Below are positions 25,786 through 34,390 of a DNA stretch of 64,000 bases, piece by piece (position 1 is the first letter of the stretch; the number at the start of each line of letters is the position of its first letter). The stretch spans positions 1-64,000 of the forward strand of contig NZ_NNSR01000016.1 of assembly GCF_002834225.1 (NCBI RefSeq). Reading direction: 5' to 3'. The position numbers and the translations under genes are program-made. This DNA comes from Ruminococcus bromii. GTDB taxonomy: Bacteria; Bacillota; Clostridia; Oscillospirales; Acutalibacteraceae. Under the pieces are notes generated by a model. It saw only the letters and a program-made list of their open reading frames with translations. It ran no database searches and was not told the origin of the DNA.

Positions 25786-26499
25786 TCACAACGGTTGTGA
25801 CTTTATTTTGCCCGAAATTCTCGGGTATTGTTTTGGAGTTGGTTTAATCTTTTTAATCACAATAATTGTACGCTCGCCCTCGTCACACGGAAGATTAAAC
25901 TTGTGAACCTTTTCAACTTTACCACCGAGTAATTTCAAAGCATTTTCTGCTCCGTCAAGTTCTTCATCGGCATTCGGCCCTTTCATTGCTACAAACAAAC
26001 CGCCAACTTTAACATACGGCAAGCAGTATTCGCAGAGAACATTCAGCCTTGCAACAGCTCTTGAAACGGCAAAATCAAATTTATCACGGTAGTGACTGTT
26101 TTTGCCGCCCTCCTCTGCCCTGCTGTGGACAAGTTCCGCATCAAGTCCTGTATTATTAAGAACCGTGTCAAGAAATGTGAGTCTTTTGTTAAGGCTGTCT
26201 AAAAGTGTCAGCTTTATGTCAGGTCTTGCAATTTTCAGCACAACACCCGGAAAACCTGCACCTGTTCCCACATCAATAATGCTTGCATTCTTCTTAACAT
26301 CAACAAAGTTGAAAAGTGTAAGGCTGTCGGCAAAATGCTTGACCGCAACACCCTGTTCATCGGTTATTGCAGTAAGATTCATCTTTTCGTTCCACTCAAC
26401 AAGCAATTTGAAATATGTATCAAACCTTTGCAGCATTTCACAGTCAAGCTGAGTTTTAAAACCATCGGTAACGGTAGTAAGAGTATCTTTAATTGCCAT
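25786..26499 (-). CDS. rsmG: 16S rRNA (guanine-N7) methyltransferase RsmG
   Basis: A 237-aa SAM-dependent enzyme methylating the 16S rRNA base G527 (E. coli numbering). The SAM-binding motif IDVGTGAGFPGVVLKI and the FDFAVSRAVARLNVL block are clear. Its start overlaps the stop of mnmG by one base (TAATG), so it is translationally coupled. The same order (mnmE, mnmG, rsmG, noc, parA, parB) occurs in Bacillus. Confidence 0.96.
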   Translation of the reverse strand: MAIKDTLTTVTDGFKTQLDCEMLQRFDTYFKLLVEWNEKMNLTAITDEQGVAVKHFADSLTLFNFVDVKKNASIIDVGTGAGFPGVVLKIARPDIKLTLLDSLNKRLTFLDTVLNNTGLDAELVHSRAEEGGKNSHYRDKFDFAVSRAVARLNVLCEYCLPYVKVGGLFVAMKGPNADEELDGAENALKLLGGKVEKVHKFNLPCDEGERTIIVIKKIKPTPKQYPRISGKIKSQPL

Positions 26500-28373
26500 T
26501 ACTGCCTCCTGTTGTTCTGAGCAAGCCAGATAAGAAGTACACTGATATCCGCAGGAGAAACACCCGAAATTCTTGATGCCTGTCCGATATTAAGCGGTTT
26601 AATCTTATTAAGCTTTTCCCTTGCCTCAAGTCGAAGACCTTCAATTTCATTGTAATCAAAGTCATTTGGCAGCTGCTTAACCTCAAGCTTTTTCATCTGC
26701 TCAACCTGTTTAAGCTGTTTTTGAATATATCCCTCGTACTTAATTTCAATTTCAACCTGTTCAAAGATATTCGGGTCAAGTTCGGGTCTTGTTTTGTCTA
26801 TACTCTTGAGTGCGTCATAACCGAGCTGAGGTCTTTTCATAAGTTCAATAAGTCTTACGCCTGTAGTAATTTCAGATGTTTCACGTGAAACAAGTATCTT
26901 GTTTACCTCATCATCAGGCGAAATGACCGTATTTTTAAGTCTTTTAAGCTCTTCTTTTTTAAGCTCCTGCTTTTTAAGATACTTTGCGTATCTTTCATCG
27001 CTTATAAGTCCAATTTTATGACCGAGAGGGGTAAGTCTTTCATCGGCATTATCCTGACGAAGCACAAGTCTGTACTCACTTCTTGAAGTCATCATTCTGT
27101 ACGGCTCATTCGCACCCTTCGTAACGAGATCGTCAACAAGAGTGCCGATATAGCTTTCCGAACGGTCAAATATAACAGGCTCTCTGCCGAGAACCTTCAT
27201 TGCGGCATTGATTCCGGCAACAAGTCCCTGAGCCGCCGCTTCCTCATAACCCGATGAACCGTTGAACTGACCTGCGCCGAACAGTCCGCCAAAATCTTTA
27301 AATTCAAGTGTCGGGTTCATTGCAAGCGGGTCAACGCAATCGTATTCAATCGCATAAGCAGGCCGCATAACAAGACAATGTTCAAGACCTTTGATTGTGT
27401 GATAAAATTTCAGCTGAACCTCTTCCGGAAGTGACGAACTCATTCCCTGAAGATACATTTCCTCGGTATCAAGTCCGCACGGCTCAATAAAAAGCTGATG
27501 TCTTGGCTTATCCTTAAAACGCATAATCTTATCTTCAAAGCTCGGACAATAACGGGGACCAACGCCCTCAATTTTGCCTGCATATAGCGGTGAACGGTGA
27601 ATATTTTCAAGAATAATCTGCTTTGTTTCGTCATTTGTCCAGCTTATGTGGCATTCAACCTTATTCTCACCGAGATTTTCCGTTTCATAAGAAAACGGCT
27701 GAGGCGGTTCATCGCCCTTTTGAACTTCAAGCTCAGAAAAATCAATTGAACTTCTGAGAACTCTTGCAGGAGTACCTGTCTTAAATCTTCTCAACGGCAG
27801 ACCGAGTTTTTTAAGGCTTGCACCGAGAAATGCGGCAGGAAAAATTCCGTCGGGACCGCTCTCATATGAAACCTCGCCTACAAAAATTCTGCCGCCGAGA
27901 TATGTACCGGTTGCAATAATAACAGTCTTACATTTAAACACGGCAAGCATTCTTGTGGTAAGATTATAACCGCCGTCAACCTTTTCAATGTCAGTAATTT
28001 CAGCCTGACGGAGATCAAGGTTATTTTGCAGTTCAAGCTTATGCTTCATAACGGTAGAATATTTTCTTCTGTCAATTTGTGCTCTCAAAGAATGAACAGC
28101 AGGACCTTTTCCCCTATTAAGCATTCTGGATTGCAAAAAGCATTCGTCGGCAGTCTTACCCATTTCGCCGCCGAGTGCGTCAATTTCACGGACGAGATGT
28201 CCTTTTGCAGTTCCGCCGATTGACGGGTTGCATGGACAGTTTCCGACTGCGTCCATATTTATGGTAAATATTGCAGTTTTACAGCCGAGCCTTGCCGCAG
28301 CAAGAGCCGCCTCGATTCCTGCGTGACCTGCACCCACTACCGCAACATCATATTCACCGGCTAAATAATTCAT
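26499..28373 (-). CDS. mnmG: tRNA uridine 5-carboxymethylaminomethyl modification enzyme, FAD subunit
   Basis: A 624-aa flavoprotein which, with MnmE, adds the cmnm5 group to the wobble uridine of certain tRNAs. The FAD-binding GAGHAGIEAALAAARLG is at the N-terminus, followed by CNPSIGGTAKGHLVREIDALGG and RGPAVHSLRAQIDR, and the C-terminal helical domain. The ATG at 28373, preceded by AGGTGATGTT, is favoured over one eight codons earlier. A parS site lies inside the reading frame at 26877-26892 without changing it. Confidence 0.96.
   Translation of the reverse strand: MNYLAGEYDVAVVGAGHAGIEAALAAARLGCKTAIFTINMDAVGNCPCNPSIGGTAKGHLVREIDALGGEMGKTADECFLQSRMLNRGKGPAVHSLRAQIDRRKYSTVMKHKLELQNNLDLRQAEITDIEKVDGGYNLTTRMLAVFKCKTVIIATGTYLGGRIFVGEVSYESGPDGIFPAAFLGASLKKLGLPLRRFKTGTPARVLRSSIDFSELEVQKGDEPPQPFSYETENLGENKVECHISWTNDETKQIILENIHRSPLYAGKIEGVGPRYCPSFEDKIMRFKDKPRHQLFIEPCGLDTEEMYLQGMSSSLPEEVQLKFYHTIKGLEHCLVMRPAYAIEYDCVDPLAMNPTLEFKDFGGLFGAGQFNGSSGYEEAAAQGLVAGINAAMKVLGREPVIFDRSESYIGTLVDDLVTKGANEPYRMMTSRSEYRLVLRQDNADERLTPLGHKIGLISDERYAKYLKKQELKKEELKRLKNTVISPDDEVNKILVSRETSEITTGVRLIELMKRPQLGYDALKSIDKTRPELDPNIFEQVEIEIKYEGYIQKQLKQVEQMKKLEVKQLPNDFDYNEIEGLRLEAREKLNKIKPLNIGQASRISGVSPADISVLLIWLAQNNRRQ
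26877..26892. other. parS: parS site inside mnmG
   Basis: A second exact TGTTTCACGTGAAACA, located in the coding sequence of mnmG, where it encodes Val-Ser-Arg-Glu-Thr. It lies 2.2 kb from the intergenic copy. Confidence 0.95.
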
Positions 28374-28381
28374 AACATCAC

Positions 28382-29749
28382 CTATTTTCCTACGCAAAAA
28401 TTGTGGAACACCCTGTCTACAACTTCATCACTTGTTCTTTCGCCTGTCAATTCAAGTAATTGCGAAATTGCATCCTCAATTGAAACAGTTACCGCGTCAA
28501 ATGTCATTCCAAATTCAAGCGCATTTTTTGCCTCAATAACAGAATCAAGGGCATTTTTAACGGCTATTCTCTGTCTTTCATTTGAAAGAACACCTTCGCT
28601 CGGATTAAAATTCTGTGTACCCGCAATTTTTTCAACAGCTTTTGTGAGATCATCTCTGCCGTCACCGTTAATTGCAGATATATATACTATATATTTTATA
28701 TTTTTACTGATATATTTAATATCAAGCTTATTATCAAGATCAGTCTTATTGATTACAGCAATTGACGGTACAGACTTAGCAGACTCAATAAGATTATAAT
28801 CATCCTCGTCAAGCTCTCTGCTGTTGTCAAAAACAGCAAGCAGAAGACCGCATTGCTCAAGTCTTTTTCTCGCCCTGTCAATACCGATTTTTTCAACAGC
28901 GTCATCAGTATCACGAAGCCCCGCCGTATCGCTTAGATTCAAAACCACATCACCGACCGTTACTGTATCCTCTACAATATCTCTTGTAGTTCCGGGAATG
29001 TCTGTAACAATACTTTTTTCATAACCCGAAAGCAAGTTCATAATTGTACTTTTACCAACATTCGGTCTGCCGGCAATTACGGTGTCAATTCCTTTTTTCA
29101 CCGTCTGACCGCAATCGTAGCTGTCGAGCAATGACTGCAAACACTTGATTGCACTGTCACAGGTTTCAATTACGGAATCAACCGTTACCTCGGCAATATC
29201 CTCCTCAGGATAATCAGCCCATGCAGAAAGATGGGCAGCCTGTGAGAGAAGATCATTTTTTACGCCGTCTATTTTTTTGCGCAAGGCACCCTCTTTCACA
29301 CAAAGAGCAGCCCTTGCCGCACCTCTGCTTTTTGCACTGATAATATCAATAACAGCCTCAGCTTCAGTTAGGTCAATTTTACCGTTAAGAAACGCACGCT
29401 TTGTAAACTCGCCTGCCTGTGCAGGTGCAGCACCTGCGTTAAGAACGGCACGCAGAACTCTTTTTGTAATGTAAAGTCCTCCGTGGCACGAAAGCTCTAC
29501 AACATCTTCACCGGTATAACTGTGCGGTGCTTTAAAAACAAGAGCGACCGCCTCGTCAATATCTTCACCGTTTTCGAAAATTTTTCCGAACGACGCTGTA
29601 TAGCCTTTCATCTCAGTAACCTTTTTACCTGAAATTGAATTAAAAATTTTATCAGCAATTTGAAGTGCATTGTCACCCGAAATTCTAATAACGCCTATGC
29701 CGCCCTCGCCCTGAGCAGTGCTTATAGCGGCAACTGTATCGTAATTCAT
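28382..29749 (-). CDS. mnmE: tRNA modification GTPase MnmE
   Basis: A 455-aa GTPase that partners MnmG. The N-terminal tetrahydrofolate-binding domain and helical region flank the inserted G domain with GRPNVGKSTIMNLL (about 220-235), DIPGTTRD and NKTD. It ends in the canonical C-terminal CVGK, whose cysteine is the family hallmark. mnmG follows after 8 bases. A hairpin between jag and mnmE suggests separate transcription of the two halves of the cluster. Confidence 0.96.
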   Translation of the reverse strand: MNYDTVAAISTAQGEGGIGVIRISGDNALQIADKIFNSISGKKVTEMKGYTASFGKIFENGEDIDEAVALVFKAPHSYTGEDVVELSCHGGLYITKRVLRAVLNAGAAPAQAGEFTKRAFLNGKIDLTEAEAVIDIISAKSRGAARAALCVKEGALRKKIDGVKNDLLSQAAHLSAWADYPEEDIAEVTVDSVIETCDSAIKCLQSLLDSYDCGQTVKKGIDTVIAGRPNVGKSTIMNLLSGYEKSIVTDIPGTTRDIVEDTVTVGDVVLNLSDTAGLRDTDDAVEKIGIDRARKRLEQCGLLLAVFDNSRELDEDDYNLIESAKSVPSIAVINKTDLDNKLDIKYISKNIKYIVYISAINGDGRDDLTKAVEKIAGTQNFNPSEGVLSNERQRIAVKNALDSVIEAKNALEFGMTFDAVTVSIEDAISQLLELTGERTSDEVVDRVFHNFCVGK

Positions 29750-29766
29750 AAAATCACCAAGAAAAA

Positions 29767-29787
29767 AGGGCGGTTAAAAACCGCCCT
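29767..29787 (-). terminator. Terminator after jag
   Basis: AGGGCGGTT-loop-AACCGCCCT followed by a TTTTTTCTT tail on the minus strand, just past the jag stop codon. Confidence 0.85.
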
Positions 29788-29791
29788 ATTA

Positions 29792-30586
29792 TTATTTGTC
29801 TATTCTTCCGTAAAGACCTGTTGTTCCGCCCTCGTTGAGTGGCTTTCTGTCAGGATTTGCGGGAGTATTATGCTCTGAACGGTTTGCGCTGTATGGGCGT
29901 CTGCCGCCTCTGCCTCTGTTGTTATAGCCGCCGTTTCTGCGAACGGGCTTTGCTGCCTTTGGATCCGGACCGATAACAACATGGCGGTTTGCATTCTCGC
30001 CTTCGCTCCATGAAATAGCACCGTTTATCTTTTGAACAGAAGTATGGATAATTCTTCTTTCATAAGGATTCATAGGTTCAAGATTTGTCTTTCTGCCTGT
30101 TTTAACAGCCTTGAAAGCAAGCTTTCTGCCGAGAATTTCAAGAGTTTTTTCTCTCTTTTCTCTGTAGTTGCCTGTGTCGATAGTTACCTTAAAATAGCTG
30201 TTGTCTGTGTGGTTTGCAACAAGGCTTGTAAGGTACTGAAGAGAATCAAGAGTTTCACCTCTTCTGCCGATTACAAAACCGACATCATCACCTGTAAGAT
30301 TAAATTCAATACCGCCCTCAATCTCATTTTTCTCTATCTGAACGCTTTCAAGCTTCATATTATCGAGGACATCTCTTAAAAACTTCTCTGCCTTTTCAGC
30401 GGGAGTTTCTTTGAGAGTGATTTTAACCTTTGCAGGCTGACCGCCAAAAAGACCGAATTTTTTCTTTTCGGCTCTCTGAATAACCTCAAATTCAACCTCA
30501 GCGGTTTCATCAAGGCCAAGCTGTTTTTTGGCATCGTTCAATGCGTCAACTTCGTTATCACCAACGCCGATAGCTTCTTTAATCAC
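29792..30586 (-). CDS. khpB: Jag/KhpB RNA-binding protein
   Basis: A 264-aa protein read from a GTG at 30586, which has AGGTGATATT before it; the longer frame would begin inside yidC. The N-terminal Jag domain (VIKEAIGVGDNEVDAL), a KH domain with GRRGETLDSLQYL, and an R3H domain with PYERRIIHTSVQ occupy residues 1 to about 205. The rest is a Gly/Arg/Asn-rich tail (YNNRGRGGRRPYS) not found in most short Jag proteins. KhpB acts with KhpA in RNA regulation of cell elongation. It follows yidC by 22 bases, the usual order. Confidence 0.9.
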   Translation of the reverse strand: MIKEAIGVGDNEVDALNDAKKQLGLDETAEVEFEVIQRAEKKKFGLFGGQPAKVKITLKETPAEKAEKFLRDVLDNMKLESVQIEKNEIEGGIEFNLTGDDVGFVIGRRGETLDSLQYLTSLVANHTDNSYFKVTIDTGNYREKREKTLEILGRKLAFKAVKTGRKTNLEPMNPYERRIIHTSVQKINGAISWSEGENANRHVVIGPDPKAAKPVRRNGGYNNRGRGGRRPYSANRSEHNTPANPDRKPLNEGGTTGLYGRIDK

Positions 30587-30608
30587 AATATCACCTGATT
30601 TCAAACTT

Positions 30609-31613
30609 CTACTTCTTTTTCTTTTTTGATTTTGTATTTTCTTCCGCACCTTCAGAAAGACCGTGCGGAACATAGTTATACTTAACAAGAGCCTCCTGCT
30701 CAAGCATAAGAGCAGCGTGTCTTGCCTCGGATGTTGCTGTCATTCTCTGCGGACTGAAAAGCTTGCCGACAACAACCGACTGAACAAGGCTTACGAGTGA
30801 AGATACAATCCAGTAGAATGCAACGGCTGACGGAACGATATATGCGATATATGCCGAGAAAAGCGGCATTGCGTACATCATAACCTTCATACAGCCCTGC
30901 TGTTGCTGCATAGGATTGTTTTTTACGTTGATTCTCATTGTAATAAACTGTGTAAGCACATTTGACGCAAAACAGATTACAGGGAAAAGAATCATCGGAC
31001 TCCAAATACCGTAGTCCTGAGGAATTGCAAAAAGATTCATGCCAAAGGTGTTAAAGCCTTTTTCAAACATATTGATTGTATTGATTTGATCTGCATTAAA
31101 AATCTGCTGAATAGCGTCAATATTTTGAAAACAGCTGAAATCCTTCAAAAAATAAATTTCCTGATATGTAGCATTGGTTGCACCCGACGCTGCTGTATAA
31201 CCCGGAATTGTGTTTACATAGTTAAGAGCTTCCGTTACCTTTGCACTGTCTATGTGAAGTGTGTTTGTAAGAGGATATGCGACAGCATAGAATACGCCGA
31301 AGAGAACCAAAAACGGAACAATCATCGTAAGGCAGCCGCCTGTCGGCTTAACTCCCTCTTTTTCGTAGAGCTTAGATATCTCTTCCTGAGCCTTTTGTCT
31401 GTTGTTTTTATATTTTTCCTGAATTTCCTTTTGCTTTTTTGAAAGTCTTGCGGTACCTGCCATTGATTTTTGCTGTTTGATTGTAAAAGGAAACATACAA
31501 AGTCTTACAATAATTGTAAAGACAATAATTGACAGTCCGAAATCTTTAAGTATATAGAAAGCTCCCCACAGCACATAGCCGAGCAAACTTCCGAGAAAAC
31601 CAAAGATTTGCAT
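30609..31613 (-). CDS. yidC: Membrane protein insertase YidC/OxaA
   Basis: A 334-aa insertase of Gram-positive type with about five membrane helices and no large periplasmic domain. The first helices bear the conserved basic residue (IIVRLCMFPFTIKQQ), followed by a coiled C1 loop rich in Lys (KKQKEIQEKYKNNRQ) and the hydrophobic VPFLVLFGVFYAVAYPL. The protein inserts membrane proteins and supports SecYEG. An unusually long segment of about 70 residues follows TM2, perhaps an extracellular loop. Ends with KSKKKKK. Part of the rpmH-rnpA-yidD-yidC-jag cluster. Confidence 0.95.
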   Translation of the reverse strand: MQIFGFLGSLLGYVLWGAFYILKDFGLSIIVFTIIVRLCMFPFTIKQQKSMAGTARLSKKQKEIQEKYKNNRQKAQEEISKLYEKEGVKPTGGCLTMIVPFLVLFGVFYAVAYPLTNTLHIDSAKVTEALNYVNTIPGYTAASGATNATYQEIYFLKDFSCFQNIDAIQQIFNADQINTINMFEKGFNTFGMNLFAIPQDYGIWSPMILFPVICFASNVLTQFITMRINVKNNPMQQQQGCMKVMMYAMPLFSAYIAYIVPSAVAFYWIVSSLVSLVQSVVVGKLFSPQRMTATSEARHAALMLEQEALVKYNYVPHGLSEGAEENTKSKKKKK

Positions 31614-31622
31614 ACAGTTACC

Positions 31623-31862
31623 TCACTTTAAATTCTTACTCTTTGGCTTTTTTTCCGGTACCGGGTCGTAACCGCCCTTTGAAAACGGATTACAGCGCAG
31701 AATACGCCAAACGGTAAGCGCTGTGCCTTTGAGTGCTCCAAACCTTTCAATTGCCTCGATACCATACTGCGAACAAGTCGGAATATATTTGCAATGACTC
31801 GCCGTCAGCGGAGAAATTGAGGTTCGGTAAAACCTGATGATTGCCAGAAGAATGCGTTTCAT
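31623..31862 (-). CDS. yidD: Membrane insertion efficiency factor YidD
   Basis: A 79-aa peripheral membrane protein. The conserved [31 protein letters not shown] (three Cys) and [17 protein letters not shown] motifs are complete. It lies between rnpA and yidC, as in almost all bacteria, and helps co-translational insertion by YidC. Confidence 0.95.
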   Translation of the reverse strand: MKRILLAIIRFYRTSISPLTASHCKYIPTCSQYGIEAIERFGALKGTALTVWRILRCNPFSKGGYDPVPEKKPKSKNLK

Positions 31863-31866
31863 AAAA

Positions 31867-32208
31867 CTATCCCTCTTTTAAAACACCTGCAAGCAAAAGC
31901 TGCCTTTTCATTTCTTTACAAACAACAGTGCTTTTCACATACGGTGTTTTACCTCTGGCAACAAAAACAAAGTCGTATCCCTTTTTAATGTCAGGATAAA
32001 GCTCGTAATAAGCCTCTCTTATTACCCTTCTCGACCTTGTACGCCTTACGGCTTTTCCAATTTTCTTGCCGGTGGTTATTCCAAAACGCAGGTTATCGGA
32101 TTTGTTTTTTAACACATAGGTTACCAAAACAGGACCAACAAAGGATTTTCCCCGTCTGTAAAGTCTGGAAAAATCCCTGTTATCCTTCAAAGTGATATAT
32201 TCACCCAT
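31867..32208 (-). CDS. rnpA: Ribonuclease P protein component
   Basis: A 113-aa basic protein that helps the catalytic RNA bind pre-tRNA 5' leaders. Seen are [17 protein letters not shown] and the RNR-type motif [24 protein letters not shown] hairpin separates it from rpmH, so it may be transcribed at a lower level. Confidence 0.96.
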   Translation of the reverse strand: MGEYITLKDNRDFSRLYRRGKSFVGPVLVTYVLKNKSDNLRFGITTGKKIGKAVRRTRSRRVIREAYYELYPDIKKGYDFVFVARGKTPYVKSTVVCKEMKRQLLLAGVLKEG

Positions 32209-32238
32209 AATTTACCACCTTGCAAACAGGTGCATTAA

Positions 32239-32269
32239 AAAAGAAAGACCACCGGTTAAAAGTGGTCTT
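32239..32269 (-). terminator. Terminator/attenuator between rpmH and rnpA
   Basis: On the minus strand AAGACCAC pairs with GTGGTCTT, then TTCTTTTTT. It probably lets through some transcription into rnpA. Confidence 0.75.
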
Positions 32270-32273
32270 CTCT

Positions 32274-32408
32274 TTAATAAGACAACCTTTTTCTACCTTT
32301 AGCTCTTCTTCTGGCTAAAACTTTCTTGCCGTTAGATGTAGACATTCTCTTTCTGAAGCCGTGCTCCTTTTTTCTGTGGAGCTTCTTAGGCTGATAAGTT
32401 CTCAACAT
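32274..32408 (-). CDS. rpmH: 50S ribosomal protein L34
   Basis: A 44-aa highly basic protein reading [22 protein letters not shown] then [13 protein letters not shown], ending KRLSY, an exact L34 pattern. GAAGGGAGGG is the ribosome-binding site upstream. It is the leftmost gene of the origin region and reads away from dnaA. Confidence 0.97.
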   Translation of the reverse strand: MLRTYQPKKLHRKKEHGFRKRMSTSNGKKVLARRRAKGRKRLSY

Positions 32409-32449
32409 AATGAAAACCCTCCCTTCAAAATATAACCTTGCAATATAGC

Positions 32450-32478
32450 ATTATATCTTAATTTCAGCCTGTAGTCAA
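32450..32478 (-). promoter_or_regulatory. rpmH promoter
   Basis: On the minus strand TTGACT (32478-32473), 17 bases, TATAAT (32455-32450), about 40 bases before the rpmH start. Confidence 0.8.
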
Positions 32479-32687
32479 CAAAAATTTTTATTTTTTATTT
32501 TCAAAAATGAATTTAAAATAAATAAGAGAACAGACGCTCTTTCACAAATTTATTTTTCTTTATTGGTAAATACAATATATTGCAACATAAAAATCTTCAC
32601 ACACTATATATCCGATTTTCTGCAAAATTCAGGCTCTTTAATAATATAAGGTATCTATTACAATAAATTACAAATAGCTTTTTGTAA

Positions 32688-32716
32688 TTGCAATTTTAAT
32701 TTTGTTGCGTTATAAT
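32688..32716 (+). promoter_or_regulatory. dnaA promoter
   Basis: TTGCAA (32688-32693), a 17-base spacer and consensus TATAAT (32711-32716). Expected transcript start is near 32723, giving an untranslated leader of about 80 bases. Confidence 0.75.
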
Positions 32717-32801
32717 AAAGCAGAATGGTATTTTATCAAAATGGGATAATTATGGAAAACAGGTGCAAGGTTAGGCACCGCCGGAAGGGAAAGATTAAAT
32801 A

Positions 32802-34157
32802 ATGGACTCTTTTGAAGACGCATGGAAAGTCATAGACGGTTACTGCAAGTCAAAAATTACGGACATTGCCTATAATACATGGATCAGCAGAATCCAGCCT
32901 ATTGACCTTGACTTTGAGAACGGAACCGCATACCTGCTTGTTCCGAACGATTTTCATGCTCAAACACTGAGAAGATGTTATATGAAGCTTCTCAACGAGG
33001 GATTCCGTGAAATTTTCGGAACAGAATTTAATATTGAATTTAGAACCCCTGCAAATGTAACAAACAATCCAAAGCCGCCTGCCGCGGCAACAATTACAAC
33101 ATCGGCATCAACTGCCCCTCTTTTGCAGAGTCCTGAAAACATTTCATATGAATACACCTTTGACACATTTATTGTCGGCGCGTCAAACAAGTTCGCTCAC
33201 GCAGCGTGTCTTGCTGTTGCGTCAAATCCGTCATACGCATACAATCCTCTTTTTCTTTACGGAAATTCAGGACTCGGAAAAACTCACCTTCTGTATGCTA
33301 TCGGCAATGAAATTAAAAAGAACGATCCGTCAAAAGTGATTTGCTACATAAAAGGCGATGACTTCACCGTTGAACTTATCGAATCAATTCAGCTTGCAAA
33401 AATGAACGAGTTCAGACAGAAATTCAGACAGGCTGATATTCTTCTTGTAGATGATGTTCAGTTCATCGGCGGTAAGGAAAGAACTCAGGAGGAGTTCTTC
33501 CATACCTTTAACACACTTTATGAAGCAAGAAAACAGATTGTACTAACATCGGACCGTCCTCCAAAGGAAATAAAAACGCTTGAGGATCGTCTGCGTTCAA
33601 GATTTGAGCAGGATCTCATTGCGGATATTCAGCCTCCGGATCTTGAAACAAGAATCGCTATTATAAAAAGAAAAGCGGAGCTTGACGGTATTGAGCTTTC
33701 GGATGAGCTTTGCAACTACATTGCTTCAAAAATCAAATCAAATATCCGTCAGCTTGAGGGTACTGTAAAGAAAATCAAGGCAAAATACTACCTTAACAGC
33801 GAAAAACCGACTGTCAGCTCAGTTCAGGGCATTATTTCCGATATTCTCAACAATGAAGCCCCGCCCGAGGTTACCGTTGACAGGATTATTGACGAGGTTG
33901 CAAGAACCTACGGCGTTACTGCCGATGAAATCCGTTCTCAGAAAAACCGCAGTGCAAATATAAGCAATGCAAGACATATTGCAATCTACCTTACAAGAGA
34001 GCTTACAACTCTCTCAATGGTTGCAATAGGTGAAAAGTTCGGCAACCGCCATTATTCCACCATTATATATACACTTCGCAAGGTTGACGAGATGATGGCT
34101 AAGGACAGAAAAGTTAAGGAACTCATCGACGATACAATCAAAAATATCCGAGGCTGA
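32802..34157 (+). CDS. dnaA: Chromosomal replication initiator DnaA
   Basis: A 451-aa AAA+ initiator. Domain I (1-85), a short linker rich in Thr/Ala/Pro (about 85-110), the ATPase with Walker A GNSGLGKT (154-161) and Walker B DDVQFIGGKERTQEEFFHTFN, and the C-terminal helix-turn-helix with the signature FGNRHYSTIIYTL. It binds DnaA boxes and melts the origin. It begins the rightward operon. Confidence 0.97.
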   Translation: MDSFEDAWKVIDGYCKSKITDIAYNTWISRIQPIDLDFENGTAYLLVPNDFHAQTLRRCYMKLLNEGFREIFGTEFNIEFRTPANVTNNPKPPAAATITTSASTAPLLQSPENISYEYTFDTFIVGASNKFAHAACLAVASNPSYAYNPLFLYGNSGLGKTHLLYAIGNEIKKNDPSKVICYIKGDDFTVELIESIQLAKMNEFRQKFRQADILLVDDVQFIGGKERTQEEFFHTFNTLYEARKQIVLTSDRPPKEIKTLEDRLRSRFEQDLIADIQPPDLETRIAIIKRKAELDGIELSDELCNYIASKIKSNIRQLEGTVKKIKAKYYLNSEKPTVSSVQGIISDILNNEAPPEVTVDRIIDEVARTYGVTADEIRSQKNRSANISNARHIAIYLTRELTTLSMVAIGEKFGNRHYSTIIYTLRKVDEMMAKDRKVKELIDDTIKNIRG

Positions 34158-34390
34158 AAGCCCGATTTTATTTAACTGTTTATTCAACATTCCACACACA
34201 TTTTTCCACATTGTGTTGAATATTTTACCTGAGAAAAAATTTGTCAACAAAAGCTAACAAATCAAAAAACTTCTTTTGTTTATGCTTTTATTCAGTGTCA
34301 ATGCGGATTCTCACCGTTTTTTGACATTTTGACATTCCCTACTATAACTACAATAAAAATATAATAAAAAGACAGGAGAAAATACACACG
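34158..34390. other. dnaA-dnaN intergenic region, candidate origin segment
   Basis: 233 bases, AT-rich, with one DnaA-box-like TTTTCCACA (34202-34210) and a nearby CATTCCACAC stretch. These differ from TTATCCACA at one or more bases. A dnaN promoter lies at the right end. Confidence 0.5.
34321..34348 (+). promoter_or_regulatory. dnaN promoter
   Basis: TTGACA (34321-34326), 16 bases, TATAAC (34343-34348), about 40 bases upstream of the dnaN start; a GGAG ribosome-binding site follows. Confidence 0.65.

Larger units (their letters stand above)
32409..32801. other. oriC: rpmH-dnaA intergenic region, candidate origin segment
   Basis: An AT-rich gap of 393 bases between divergent rpmH and dnaA. 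It holds the rpmH promoter and a TTGCAA/TATAAT promoter for dnaA. No exact TTATCCACA DnaA boxes were seen; TTTTCCATA-like sequence on the minus strand (32751-32759) is one weak candidate. A role as origin or bubble region rests mainly on position. Confidence 0.55.
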
